Assembly: GCF_031846645.1 (NCBI RefSeq)
Contig: NZ_JAVRHN010000001.1
Coordinates: 539,196-603,195, forward strand
Length of the DNA stretch: 64,000 nt
Source: Autumnicola psychrophila
GTDB taxonomy: Bacteria; Bacteroidota; Bacteroidia; Flavobacteriales; Flavobacteriaceae
Direction: 5' to 3'
Positions within the stretch are counted from its first letter, which is position 1. Every line of letters starts with the position of its first letter. Positions 42,228 through 50,859 of the stretch are shown piece after piece. The notes under the pieces are model-generated. The model had not been told where the DNA came from. It was given only the letters and a program-made list of their open reading frames with translations, and ran no database searches. The position numbers were made by a program, and so were the translations under genes.

Positions 42228-43514
42228 TTAAAGCTCCAGAGATCTCTTCACATCGTTATCCATTAATAACTCCTCTGGATTCTCCAGCGCCTCCTTTACT
42301 GCTACGAGGAAACTTACAGATTCTTTCCCATCAATAATTCTATGATCATAAGATAAGGCCACATACATAATGGGGCGTATTTCCACATGACCATCTATAG
42401 CTACGGGCCGCTCCACAATATTATGCATTCCCAGTATCGCACTTTGAGGAGGATTAATAATTGGAGTAGAAAGCATAGATCCAAAAACACCTCCATTAGT
42501 TATAGTAAAGGTACCTCCCGTCATTTCATCCACAGTAATATTTCCATCCCTTGCTTTTAGCGCCAGACGCTTCACTTCAGCCTCCACACCTCTGAAACTC
42601 AAGTTTTCGGCATTTCTCATTACAGGAACCATTAAACCTTTAGGCCCGGATACGGCTATACTGATATCTTTATAGTCATAATTTACCTGATAATCTCCAT
42701 CTATCATGGAATTTACATCAGGGAATAATTCCAATGCACGCGTAACAGCAAGCGTAAAGAAAGACATAAATCCTAAACTTACTCCATGCTTATCTTTAAA
42801 CTCTTCTTTATATTTTTTACGAAGTGCAAAAATCGGGGACATATCTACTTCATTAAAAGTAGTTAACATAGCCGTTTCAGTTTTCGCACTAACCAGTCTT
42901 TGTGCTACTTTACGACGCAGCATCGACATTTTCTTGCGGGATTCGCCCCTGTTTCCGGTTCCTGGTGTTCCCATAGAAGCTTTTGCTTCTACGGCATCAT
43001 CTTTTGTTATCCTACCATCTCTTCCAGAACCTTTAACCGACTTTGAGTCTATTCCTTTTTCATCCAAAATCTTTTTGGCCGCAGGAGAAGGGCTTCCACT
43101 TGCGTAACTATCCTGCTTCTGAGAAGGAGTGCTAGACTTTGAAGGCTGTTCGGTTTTAGCCGGAGCCTTATCAGAACCTGATTTCTCAGAGTCCAATTCC
43201 TTTTCACTTCCGGAGCTAGCGTCCTTGCTTTCCTTTTCCTGCTTTTTCGCTTCTTTATCTCCTCCACCAGGTTTTTCGGCTTCCGTATCAATAAGGCAGA
43301 CAACCTCACCAACGGCTACAGCATCACCTTCTTCGGCTTTCAAAGTAATTATTCCGCTGGCTTCTGCCGGAAGTTCGAGTGTAGCTTTATCACTATCTAC
43401 TTCGGCAATTGCCTGATCTTTTTCAACATAATCTCCATCTTCCACTAACCATTGTGCAATTTCAACTTCGGTTATAGATTCCCCTGGAGAAGGAACTTTC
43501 ATTTCTAAGGCCAT
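42228..43514 (-). CDS. sucB: Dihydrolipoyl succinyltransferase, E2 of 2-oxoglutarate dehydrogenase
   Basis: This 428-residue TCA-cycle E2 subunit transfers the succinyl group to CoA. It has an N-terminal lipoyl domain with the lipoylated Lys in EVDSDKATLELPA. A flexible linker of Lys/Ser/Glu repeats covers about residues 80-145. A peripheral-subunit-binding domain (SPAAKKILDEKGID) follows, then the catalytic acyltransferase core with SYDHRIIDGKES near the C-terminus. It lies 54 bp after sucA on the same strand. Confidence 0.95.
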   Translation of the reverse strand: MALEMKVPSPGESITEVEIAQWLVEDGDYVEKDQAIAEVDSDKATLELPAEASGIITLKAEEGDAVAVGEVVCLIDTEAEKPGGGDKEAKKQEKESKDASSGSEKELDSEKSGSDKAPAKTEQPSKSSTPSQKQDSYASGSPSPAAKKILDEKGIDSKSVKGSGRDGRITKDDAVEAKASMGTPGTGNRGESRKKMSMLRRKVAQRLVSAKTETAMLTTFNEVDMSPIFALRKKYKEEFKDKHGVSLGFMSFFTLAVTRALELFPDVNSMIDGDYQVNYDYKDISIAVSGPKGLMVPVMRNAENLSFRGVEAEVKRLALKARDGNITVDEMTGGTFTITNGGVFGSMLSTPIINPPQSAILGMHNIVERPVAIDGHVEIRPIMYVALSYDHRIIDGKESVSFLVAVKEALENPEELLMDNDVKRSLEL

Positions 43515-43568
43515 GATCTTAATTTTTATTATGGTTTCTGCCGGAACAGAAATTTTTATTCTTAATTA

Positions 43569-46343
43569 TTAAATTGATTCTTCTAAAGATTTATCGAAAA
43601 CACCGGCAATAACCCGGTCGTGGCGTCTTTTAAAACGCACAGAACTTCCTGCTGCAGGCGATCCATAGAATTTCCTACTGCATATTCTCATATTCCTGGC
43701 TTCATCAAAATGCAATAGTAAATGACCATAAGCCCCCATATTTCTTGGTTCTTCCTGCGCCCAAACGAGATCATCTGCATTATTATATTTCTGCATTGTC
43801 TCCTTCATCTTTTGGACAGGAAGAGGGAATAGTTGCTCCACCCTCACTAGCGCTACATCATCACGATCGTTCTTTTCCCGATGATCCAGAAGATCATAAT
43901 AGAATTTACCCGTACAGAAAACCAGAGTTTTTACTTTCTTGACATCGGCATTACCTTCATCTATAAGAGGCTGAAAACTTCCGTTAGCAAATTCTTCTTT
44001 AGTAGAAATCACTTTCGGATGCCTGAGAAGACTTTTGGGAGTAAATACAATAAGGGGTTTTCTGAATCCAGCTTTCATCTGCCTTCGCAACAGGTGGAAC
44101 ATATTTGCCGGCGTGGTAATATCGGCAACATACATATTATCCTTAGCACAGAGCTGAAGAAAACGCTCCATTCTACCGGAAGAGTGCTCTGCACCCTGCC
44201 CTTCATAACCATGCGGCAGCAGCATTACCAATCCATTCTGAAGTTTCCACTTATCCTCGGCTGCAGAAATGTACTGATCTATCATAATCTGCGCCCCATT
44301 TACAAAATCACCGAATTGCGCTTCCCAAATTGTAAGTGTCTGTGGACTTGCCATTGCATATCCATAATCAAACCCTACAACACCATATTCAGACAACAGG
44401 GAGTTATATATAAAAAATTCCCCTTTTCGTCCTTCAATATTATTATGTAATATTATCTCTTCTTCACTATCCTCTACCTTCACAACCGCATGACGATGTG
44501 AAAAAGTTCCCCGCTCACTATCCTGGCCGCTAATGCGAATATGATAACCCTCTGTCATTAACGATCCATAAGCCAGATGTTCAGCCATAGACCAATCCAA
44601 CTGGTTGGTTTCAAAATACATCTTATGACGAAGATTTACCAGCTTATCAATTTTACGAAGAAATTTTTTTCCTTCAGGTAACCTGGACACTGCTTCTGCA
44701 ACTTTATCCAGTTTATCAATATCAAAGGTGGTATCCACCTCCTCCATCATTTTATCTTCCTGTGCATTTTCAAAACCCTCCCATTCGTCCTGCATGAATG
44801 GAGTTATTTTAGTTTTATCTTCTTTACGGGAATCTTCCAGATTCTCTTCCAGTTTTGCTTTATATTCTTCTTCAAGTTTCTTTATAAAACCATCATCAAT
44901 CACACCTTCTTTTTTAAGCCTATCAGCATAAAGATCTCTGGTATTCTCCTGTTTAGCTATGGCTTTATAAAGCTTTGGCTGGGTAAAACGTGGTTCATCC
45001 CCTTCATTATGACCATATTTCCTGTAACCAAGAAGGTCAATAAATACATCACGGTGGAATTTCATTCTAAAATCCAGTGCGAATAATATCGCATGAACCA
45101 CAGCCTCGGCATCATCTGCATTTACATGTAAAACCGGAGACAAAGTTACTTTTGCAACATCTGTACAATAAGTAGAGGATCTTGCATCGAGATAATTGGT
45201 AGTGAAACCAATTTGGTTATTAACTACTATATGTATAGTACCACCGTTTTCATATCCTTCCAGTTGTGCCATTTGGACGACCTCATACACCACTCCCTGA
45301 CCTGCAATTGCAGCGTCACCATGTACCAGAATTGGTAATACTTTAGAACTGTCGCCATTATAACGGCGATCTTTTTTTGCCCGGGCAATACCTTCTACTA
45401 CAGGCCCTACTGTTTCCAGGTGAGAAGGGTTAGGCGCGATATTAATGTTAATATCGTTGCCATTATCTGTTGTACGGCATGAAGTCCACCCAAGGTGGTA
45501 TTTCACATCACCGTCAAAAATATCCTGTTCATAATCCTTACCGTCAAATTCACTGAAAATATCCTTGGCACTTTTCCCGAAAATGTTTGTAAGGGTATTA
45601 AGACGACCCCGGTGAGCCATTCCCATGACAAAATCTTTTATTCCAAGTTCAGCTGCCCGCTCTATTAATGCATCCAGTGCAGGAATTAAACTTTCTCCTC
45701 CTTCCAGGGAAAAACGTTTTTGCCCCACATACTTGGTATGTAAAAAGCTCTCAAAGGAAACAGCCTCATTTAACTTTCTGAGAATCTGTTTCTTTTGATC
45801 TCCACTAAACTGCGGGTGGTTTTCGTTAATATTAAGCTTATTCTGAATCCATTGGATTTCCTCCGGCTTCCTAATAAACATATATTCCACACCTATAGAT
45901 TCACAATAAATCTTTTCAAGGTGACTAACTATTTCTTTAAGGGATTTAGGACCTATACCCAAAATTTCACCTGCGCTAAAGGTAATATCCAGATCATCCT
46001 TAGAGAGACCGAAATTTTCGATATCCAGGGTTGGCCTGTATTTTCTTCTTTCCCTTACCGGGTTCGTTTTTGTAAATAAGTGTCCTCTTGTTCTGTATCC
46101 GTCAATCAACCGAATTACCTGAAATTCCTTAACTACATGCTCAGGAATCTCTCCTTCTTCAAAATTTGCAGGAGCAGATTCGAGGATTCCCCCGGCAACT
46201 CCATCCTGCTGCATTCCAAAGTCAAAGCCCTGAAAAAAAGCCCTCCAACTGGGCTCTACACTATCAGGATATTTTAGATATTGGTCATAAAGTTCTGCGA
46301 AGTATGCGGTATGTGCGGCATTTAGAAATGAAAATCTATCCAT
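43569..46343 (-). CDS. sucA: 2-Oxoglutarate dehydrogenase E1 component
   Basis: This 924-residue thiamine-diphosphate enzyme decarboxylates 2-oxoglutarate and passes the succinyl group to SucB. Visible features are the N-terminal E1-specific segment (FLNAAHTAYFAELYDQYLK), GMAHRGRLNTLTNIFGK, the TPP-binding HGDAAIAGQGVVYE with NNQIGFTTNY, and the transketolase-like C-terminal part (LMLPHGYEGQGAEHSSGRME-type region, RNMGAYGHLL). Length and order are normal. It heads the sucA-sucB operon, with a -7 element 34 nt upstream. The E3 subunit gene is not in the window. Confidence 0.96.
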   Translation of the reverse strand: MDRFSFLNAAHTAYFAELYDQYLKYPDSVEPSWRAFFQGFDFGMQQDGVAGGILESAPANFEEGEIPEHVVKEFQVIRLIDGYRTRGHLFTKTNPVRERRKYRPTLDIENFGLSKDDLDITFSAGEILGIGPKSLKEIVSHLEKIYCESIGVEYMFIRKPEEIQWIQNKLNINENHPQFSGDQKKQILRKLNEAVSFESFLHTKYVGQKRFSLEGGESLIPALDALIERAAELGIKDFVMGMAHRGRLNTLTNIFGKSAKDIFSEFDGKDYEQDIFDGDVKYHLGWTSCRTTDNGNDININIAPNPSHLETVGPVVEGIARAKKDRRYNGDSSKVLPILVHGDAAIAGQGVVYEVVQMAQLEGYENGGTIHIVVNNQIGFTTNYLDARSSTYCTDVAKVTLSPVLHVNADDAEAVVHAILFALDFRMKFHRDVFIDLLGYRKYGHNEGDEPRFTQPKLYKAIAKQENTRDLYADRLKKEGVIDDGFIKKLEEEYKAKLEENLEDSRKEDKTKITPFMQDEWEGFENAQEDKMMEEVDTTFDIDKLDKVAEAVSRLPEGKKFLRKIDKLVNLRHKMYFETNQLDWSMAEHLAYGSLMTEGYHIRISGQDSERGTFSHRHAVVKVEDSEEEIILHNNIEGRKGEFFIYNSLLSEYGVVGFDYGYAMASPQTLTIWEAQFGDFVNGAQIMIDQYISAAEDKWKLQNGLVMLLPHGYEGQGAEHSSGRMERFLQLCAKDNMYVADITTPANMFHLLRRQMKAGFRKPLIVFTPKSLLRHPKVISTKEEFANGSFQPLIDEGNADVKKVKTLVFCTGKFYYDLLDHREKNDRDDVALVRVEQLFPLPVQKMKETMQKYNNADDLVWAQEEPRNMGAYGHLLLHFDEARNMRICSRKFYGSPAAGSSVRFKRRHDRVIAGVFDKSLEESI

Positions 46344-46377
46344 AATTTGAAACCAATGTTTCTTTTAATTGTAACAA

Positions 46378-46385
46378 CAAAAATA
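46378..46385 (-). promoter_or_regulatory. -7 promoter element of sucA-sucB
   Basis: On the minus strand this reads TATTTTTG, an exact consensus match 34 nt before the sucA ATG. No -33 TTTG is apparent. Confidence 0.45.
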
Positions 46386-46508
46386 CAATTTTTAAAAAAA
46401 AAGACCTTGCCGTATCTAATTTTTATACTACGTATTATAATAATTTAACATAGAAACCACCAGACCCCTATCAAAATGTAACTTATTATGATTTTTGATT
46501 AAAAAATT

Positions 46509-47483
46509 CTACACCTCCCTTTCCATTAAAGACTCACCAAATTTCTTTAAAAGCTCCTTTTTCTCCCGGGGAATATTTATTTTTTCCAGAACATCAAATG
46601 CTTTTTTGGTATACTTTTTTATCTCCTGCCGGGTTAATTCAGACGCTCCACTGGACTGGAAAATATTTTTCACCGCTTCTATTTTTTCTGAACTATCTCC
46701 CGGATTTATAGAATAAAGATGCTCCAATTGTTGTCCTTCACTTTTTCCAGAGGTTTCCAAGGCCTTTAAATAAAGAAAAGTTTTCTTATTCTCAATAATG
46801 TCACCTCCAGACTGTTTCCCAAAGGTATCCGGATCTCCAAAAGCGTCTAGATAATCATCCTGTAATTGGAAAGCAATCCCCAGGTAACGACCGTACTGAT
46901 AAATAGCCTCCTTACATTTAGGGCTTTCTTCAGCAATAATAGCCCCCATTTGCAGAGAAGCACCTACAAGGACCGCTGTTTTATACTCGATCATCTTTAG
47001 ATACTCCTCAATACTTACATCTTCCCTGGTTTCGAAATCTATGTCGTACTGCTGACCTTCACAAACCTGGATAGCTGTCTTTGAAAAGAGTCTGGCCAAT
47101 TCTTTAAAAATTGGGTTATCATAATTTTCAAAGAGCTGATATGCTTTTATAAGCATGGCATCCCCGGAAAGTATGCCGGTATTCATATCCCATTTTTCAT
47201 GTACAGTAGGACTTCCACGCCTAATGGGGGCATCATCCATAATATCATCATGAACGAGAGAAAAATTATGAAAGATTTCAATGGCAAGAGCTGCATCCAG
47301 CGCCTTACGGTAATTGGTATTAAATATTTCGGTTGCCATAAGCAGAAGCACCGGCCGAAGTCGCTTCCCTCCCTGGGATAGAATATAAACCATTGGCTCA
47401 TATAAGTTTTCTGGCTCCTGTACTCTTATTCTTTCCTCCAGATATTCTGAAAATGCTTCCCGATATTGAGAAATAGACAGCAT
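46509..47483 (-). CDS. Polyprenyl diphosphate synthase (geranylgeranyl/farnesyl type)
   Basis: This 324-residue trans-prenyltransferase condenses isopentenyl diphosphate with allylic diphosphates. The first aspartate-rich motif is DDIMDDAPIRRG, preceded by GGKRLRPVL; the second is LQDDYLDAFGD. Basic and aromatic residues upstream of the first motif set chain length, but I cannot decide between C15, C20 or longer products. It stands alone, divergent from the TetR efflux operon. Confidence 0.9.
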   Translation of the reverse strand: MLSISQYREAFSEYLEERIRVQEPENLYEPMVYILSQGGKRLRPVLLLMATEIFNTNYRKALDAALAIEIFHNFSLVHDDIMDDAPIRRGSPTVHEKWDMNTGILSGDAMLIKAYQLFENYDNPIFKELARLFSKTAIQVCEGQQYDIDFETREDVSIEEYLKMIEYKTAVLVGASLQMGAIIAEESPKCKEAIYQYGRYLGIAFQLQDDYLDAFGDPDTFGKQSGGDIIENKKTFLYLKALETSGKSEGQQLEHLYSINPGDSSEKIEAVKNIFQSSGASELTRQEIKKYTKKAFDVLEKINIPREKKELLKKFGESLMEREV

Positions 47484-47572
47484 AAATTTTCAATTTTCAG
47501 CTAAAATACCACAATTGAAGATAATTCAAATTTTGGCCTCAAGTTAAATTACAGTAAACTCTGGAAACTATA

Positions 47573-47604
47573 TTTGTTTTTAAGGTTTCCTAATGCTACT
47601 TTTG
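47573..47604 (+). promoter_or_regulatory. Consensus promoter of the TetR-efflux operon
   Basis: TTTG (47573-47576), a 20-nt spacer and TACTTTTG (47597-47604) match the Bacteroidota consensus exactly, 19 nt before the TTG start of the regulator. Confidence 0.8.
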
Positions 47605-47623
47605 CCCCTCAAATTCTTATAGA

Positions 47624-48235
47624 TTGAGAGAAAAAATTCTAATTACAGCAAGTGATATGTTTTTAAGCCTGGGGTTTAAAAGCGTAACAATGGATGATAT
47701 TGCAGATAATCTGGGAATTTCCAAAAAAACGATTTACAACCATTTTTCCACCAAAAATAAACTGGTACAGGCTACAATTATCCATCTTTTTGATGTAATC
47801 CAAACCGGCATTGATAAAATACGGGCTCAAAGGAAAAATCCAATTGTTGAGCTTTATGAGATTAAGAGGTTCACTATGACATATTTAAAAGATGAAAAAG
47901 CATCCCCACACTATCAGCTTCATAAATACTATCCGAAAATAGCGCAGCCAATTGAAAAAAAATACTTTGATGTGGTACAGGACTGCGTTACAGACAACCT
48001 TGAACGTGGAATTGAGTCGGGACATTATCGCTCAGGCATCCCTATTTCATTTATCGGCAGGATTCATTTTCTTGGCATGTCAGGAATAAAAAATCCAGAT
48101 ATTTTTCCTCCGGAAGAATACAGTAAGCCAAAGCTGATGGAATATTTCCTGGATTATCACCTCCACGCCATATGCACCCCAAAAGGATTAAAAACTTTAG
48201 AAGAATTTAAAAAAAGTCATGAGAATTTTAAATAA
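47624..48235 (+). CDS. TetR/AcrR-family transcriptional repressor
   Basis: This 203-residue regulator has an N-terminal helix-turn-helix (about residues 1-50; SLGFKSVTMDDIADNLGISKK, then TIYNHFSTKNKLV) and a helical ligand domain. The start is the TTG at 47624, which gives the family N-terminus MREKILITASDMF; the next ATG (47657) would cut helix 1. It is the first gene of a tight operon with TolC, adaptor and RND pump and overlaps the TolC gene by 17 bp, so it very likely controls this operon by autorepression. Confidence 0.9.
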   Translation: MREKILITASDMFLSLGFKSVTMDDIADNLGISKKTIYNHFSTKNKLVQATIIHLFDVIQTGIDKIRAQRKNPIVELYEIKRFTMTYLKDEKASPHYQLHKYYPKIAQPIEKKYFDVVQDCVTDNLERGIESGHYRSGIPISFIGRIHFLGMSGIKNPDIFPPEEYSKPKLMEYFLDYHLHAICTPKGLKTLEEFKKSHENFK

Positions 48236-49664
48236 GTTTCAAATAGCGGTAGCGATAGTCTTTATTAGCTTTCCCATTTGGTCCCAGGAGAAAAATCAAA
48301 TATCCAAATACAGCCTCTCACTTGAGGAGGCTATAGTTTTTGGACTTGAAAACAATTACAACTCCAGGATAGCACAAAAGGACATTGGAATCGCCCTAAA
48401 ACAAAAATGGGAAATTATATCTCAGGGATTACCGCAAATTGGAGGTAATGTAGATTATCAGAATTATATTAAACGCCCGGTAACCTTACTTCCCGCCGCT
48501 GCTTTTGACAATACCCAGAGTACTGTTGATATTGTGCAGGATTATTTTGAAAATATTCAGAGGAATGATGTTCCTGTAAATGCCCCTGAAGGTTTTATAC
48601 CTGTGCAGTTTGGCACAAAGCAAAGTCTTAATGCCACGGCCACCTGGAACCAGTTAATTTTTGACGGCTCCTATATTGTGGGAATCCAATCTGCCAGAAC
48701 CCTTTTAGAAATTTCAGAAAATGCAAAAACAAAAACAGATCTGGAGGTAAAAAGGGCAATTATCAATGCCTATGGCAATGTACTTCTCGCAGAAGAAAGT
48801 GCAGAAATCCTGGAGAAAAACGAACAAACTGCTCAGAAAAATTTTGAAGAAACCAGCATCCTCTATGAAAACGGAATGACAGAACAAGAAGATGTGGAGC
48901 AACTTGAAATAACACTTCTTGGATTGCAAAACAATCTAAACCGAAGCAGAAGAATGCGTGACATTGCGTACGAAATGCTCAACCTTAGCCTGGGCATCCC
49001 CGTGGAGGCCGAAATTATATTAACCGAAGACCTGGACGAGCTTACCATGGAATATTTTGATTTGGCATTGCTTCAAAAGCAAATTCCCGTTGAGCAAAAT
49101 ATTGACTATCGCATTGCAGAAAATACAGCAGAAGCAGCAAACATTGAAGTAAGATTGGAGAAAGCCAAAGCCTTACCAACTCTAACGGGCTTTGTAAATT
49201 ATGGACTTCAGGGCTTCAGTGAAACATTTTCGTTCCTACAAAGCGATCAGGAGTATTTTGACCAGTCCATTTTAGGTGTGACCTTAAATATTCCAATTTT
49301 CAGCAGTGGAATGCGAAGCTCCAGAACCCAGCAGAAACAGATAGCTTATGAGCAGGCACTCATTGAACTTGAGCGTACAGAAAATGAAGTAAAGAATCAG
49401 ATTAATTCTGCCAAAACCGAATACGAATTCAGCCTTGAAAATTACCAGAATATGAAAAGAAATCTGGCACTGGCTCAACGTATCGAAAATAAAAATCAGA
49501 TTAAGTTTTTTGAAGGTCTCGCGAGCAGCTTCGAACTTAGTGAAGCGCAAAGACAACTATATAGTGCACAGCAAAACCTACTACAGGCAATGCTGGATGT
49601 AATCGTTACAAAGGTTGAGCTGGAAAATTTACTGGACACTACAAAATATAACAATGAAGATTAA
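48219..49664 (+). CDS. TolC-family outer-membrane efflux channel
   Basis: This 481-residue protein has a signal peptide (about 1-22) and two homologous long-helix halves (about 30-250 and 270-475) typical of outer-membrane efflux proteins. It has long coiled stretches rich in Gln/Glu/Asn, and the repeated LGLENNYNSRIAQKDI-type start and EAQRQLYSAQQNLLQA near the end. It forms the trimeric exit duct for the adaptor and pump encoded immediately downstream. It overlaps both neighbours (17 bp upstream, 11 bp downstream). Confidence 0.92.
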   Translation: MRILNKFQIAVAIVFISFPIWSQEKNQISKYSLSLEEAIVFGLENNYNSRIAQKDIGIALKQKWEIISQGLPQIGGNVDYQNYIKRPVTLLPAAAFDNTQSTVDIVQDYFENIQRNDVPVNAPEGFIPVQFGTKQSLNATATWNQLIFDGSYIVGIQSARTLLEISENAKTKTDLEVKRAIINAYGNVLLAEESAEILEKNEQTAQKNFEETSILYENGMTEQEDVEQLEITLLGLQNNLNRSRRMRDIAYEMLNLSLGIPVEAEIILTEDLDELTMEYFDLALLQKQIPVEQNIDYRIAENTAEAANIEVRLEKAKALPTLTGFVNYGLQGFSETFSFLQSDQEYFDQSILGVTLNIPIFSSGMRSSRTQQKQIAYEQALIELERTENEVKNQINSAKTEYEFSLENYQNMKRNLALAQRIENKNQIKFFEGLASSFELSEAQRQLYSAQQNLLQAMLDVIVTKVELENLLDTTKYNNED

Positions 49665-50850
49665 CAGGTACATTATAAATTCACCAATGAGAAAATTAGC
49701 CGTTTTACTAAGCCTTCCGTTAATACTAAATTCCTGCGGAGAGCAGGAAAACAAATCCGTAGATGCTGTTATTCAGGATGGCGATTTAAGCGAGATAAGA
49801 CAAAGAAAGTCGGAGTTAAGCCAGGAACAAAATGAGCTTACGAAACAGATTAACCGGCTGGACGAGGCAATTAATCAACTCGATGAGAACCGTAGCCGTC
49901 CACTGGTAAATATTCAACCCGTGGGAGATACTGTTTTTAAGCATTACGCACAGGTACAGGGAGATGTATCTACAGATGAGAATATTATTATATACCCTGA
50001 AACTTCAGGACTTCTTGCGGATGTTCGTGTAAGTGAAGGACAGGAAGTTTCGCGTGGGCAAACGCTGGCGATAGTTGATGATGGCGGACTGGCAAGTGAG
50101 CTGGCACGACTGGAGACACAGTTATCTTTGGCAAAGACTACTTTTGAGCGCCAGGAGCGGTTATGGAACCAGAATATAGGATCAGAAATGCAATACCTCG
50201 AGGCGCAATCTAATTTTGAAGCTACACAAAATGCCGTTAACCAGGTAAGAACCCAACTTGCGAAGAGTACCATCAAAGCTCCCTTCAGCGGAATTATTGA
50301 TGAAGTATTAATAGAACAAGGTGAGGTTGTATCTCCCGGACAAAGTCAGTTATTTAGACTGGTAAGCTTACAAAATATGTATGTTGAAGCGAATGTCCCG
50401 GAGAATTACCTCAACCAGATATCAGCAGGAAGCGAAGTAATCGTGGAAATCAATTCAATTGGAAAAGAATTTACAGGTAAAATTCAGCGTGTAGGAAATA
50501 CAATTAATCCCAATAACCGAACCTTCAGAATAGAGGTAGCCATTCCTAATGAAGATAAGATGGTAAAACCAAACCAGATTGCCACGGTAAGAATTAACGA
50601 TTATACTAATGAAGGTGCCATCGTTGTTCCCGAGTATGCAGTGCAGCAGAATCCGCAAGGGGAAAACCTTGTATACGTGTGGGAATCACAGGGAGAAAAC
50701 ACTGGTGTTGCGAAAGAAGTAGCTGTAGAAACGGGTTATGTTGCCAATGGTGTAATAGAAATTACGGCAGGTTTAGAACCTGGCACCACTATAATTACCG
50801 ACGGCAGCAGAAATCTTCGTGACGGTCAGGAAATAAAAATCAGAAATTAA
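49654..50850 (+). CDS. RND efflux periplasmic adaptor (HlyD/AcrA family), lipoprotein
   Basis: This 398-residue adaptor has a lipobox ending LILNSC. A coiled-coil hairpin segment with SELSQEQNELTKQINRLDEA precedes the barrel-sandwich domain, unusual because an extra coiled stretch sits before the lipoyl part. The usual lipoyl halves (SGLLADVRVSEGQEV and IKAPFSGIIDEVLIEQGEVV), the beta-barrel and the membrane-proximal domain follow. The start is taken at the ATG at 49654, which overlaps the TolC stop; an ATG at 49687 would give a more compact signal peptide. It links TolC to the RND pump. Confidence 0.9.
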   Translation: MKINRYIINSPMRKLAVLLSLPLILNSCGEQENKSVDAVIQDGDLSEIRQRKSELSQEQNELTKQINRLDEAINQLDENRSRPLVNIQPVGDTVFKHYAQVQGDVSTDENIIIYPETSGLLADVRVSEGQEVSRGQTLAIVDDGGLASELARLETQLSLAKTTFERQERLWNQNIGSEMQYLEAQSNFEATQNAVNQVRTQLAKSTIKAPFSGIIDEVLIEQGEVVSPGQSQLFRLVSLQNMYVEANVPENYLNQISAGSEVIVEINSIGKEFTGKIQRVGNTINPNNRTFRIEVAIPNEDKMVKPNQIATVRINDYTNEGAIVVPEYAVQQNPQGENLVYVWESQGENTGVAKEVAVETGYVANGVIEITAGLEPGTTIITDGSRNLRDGQEIKIRN

Positions 50851-50859
50851 TTATTTGCA

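Noticed and set aside
43881..44450. 189-codon plus-strand open frame within sucA
   Set aside because: It is antisense to a well-conserved E1 enzyme, with composition typical of a shadow frame. The same applies to long antisense frames at 1243-1707, 26087-26470 and 30460-30957.
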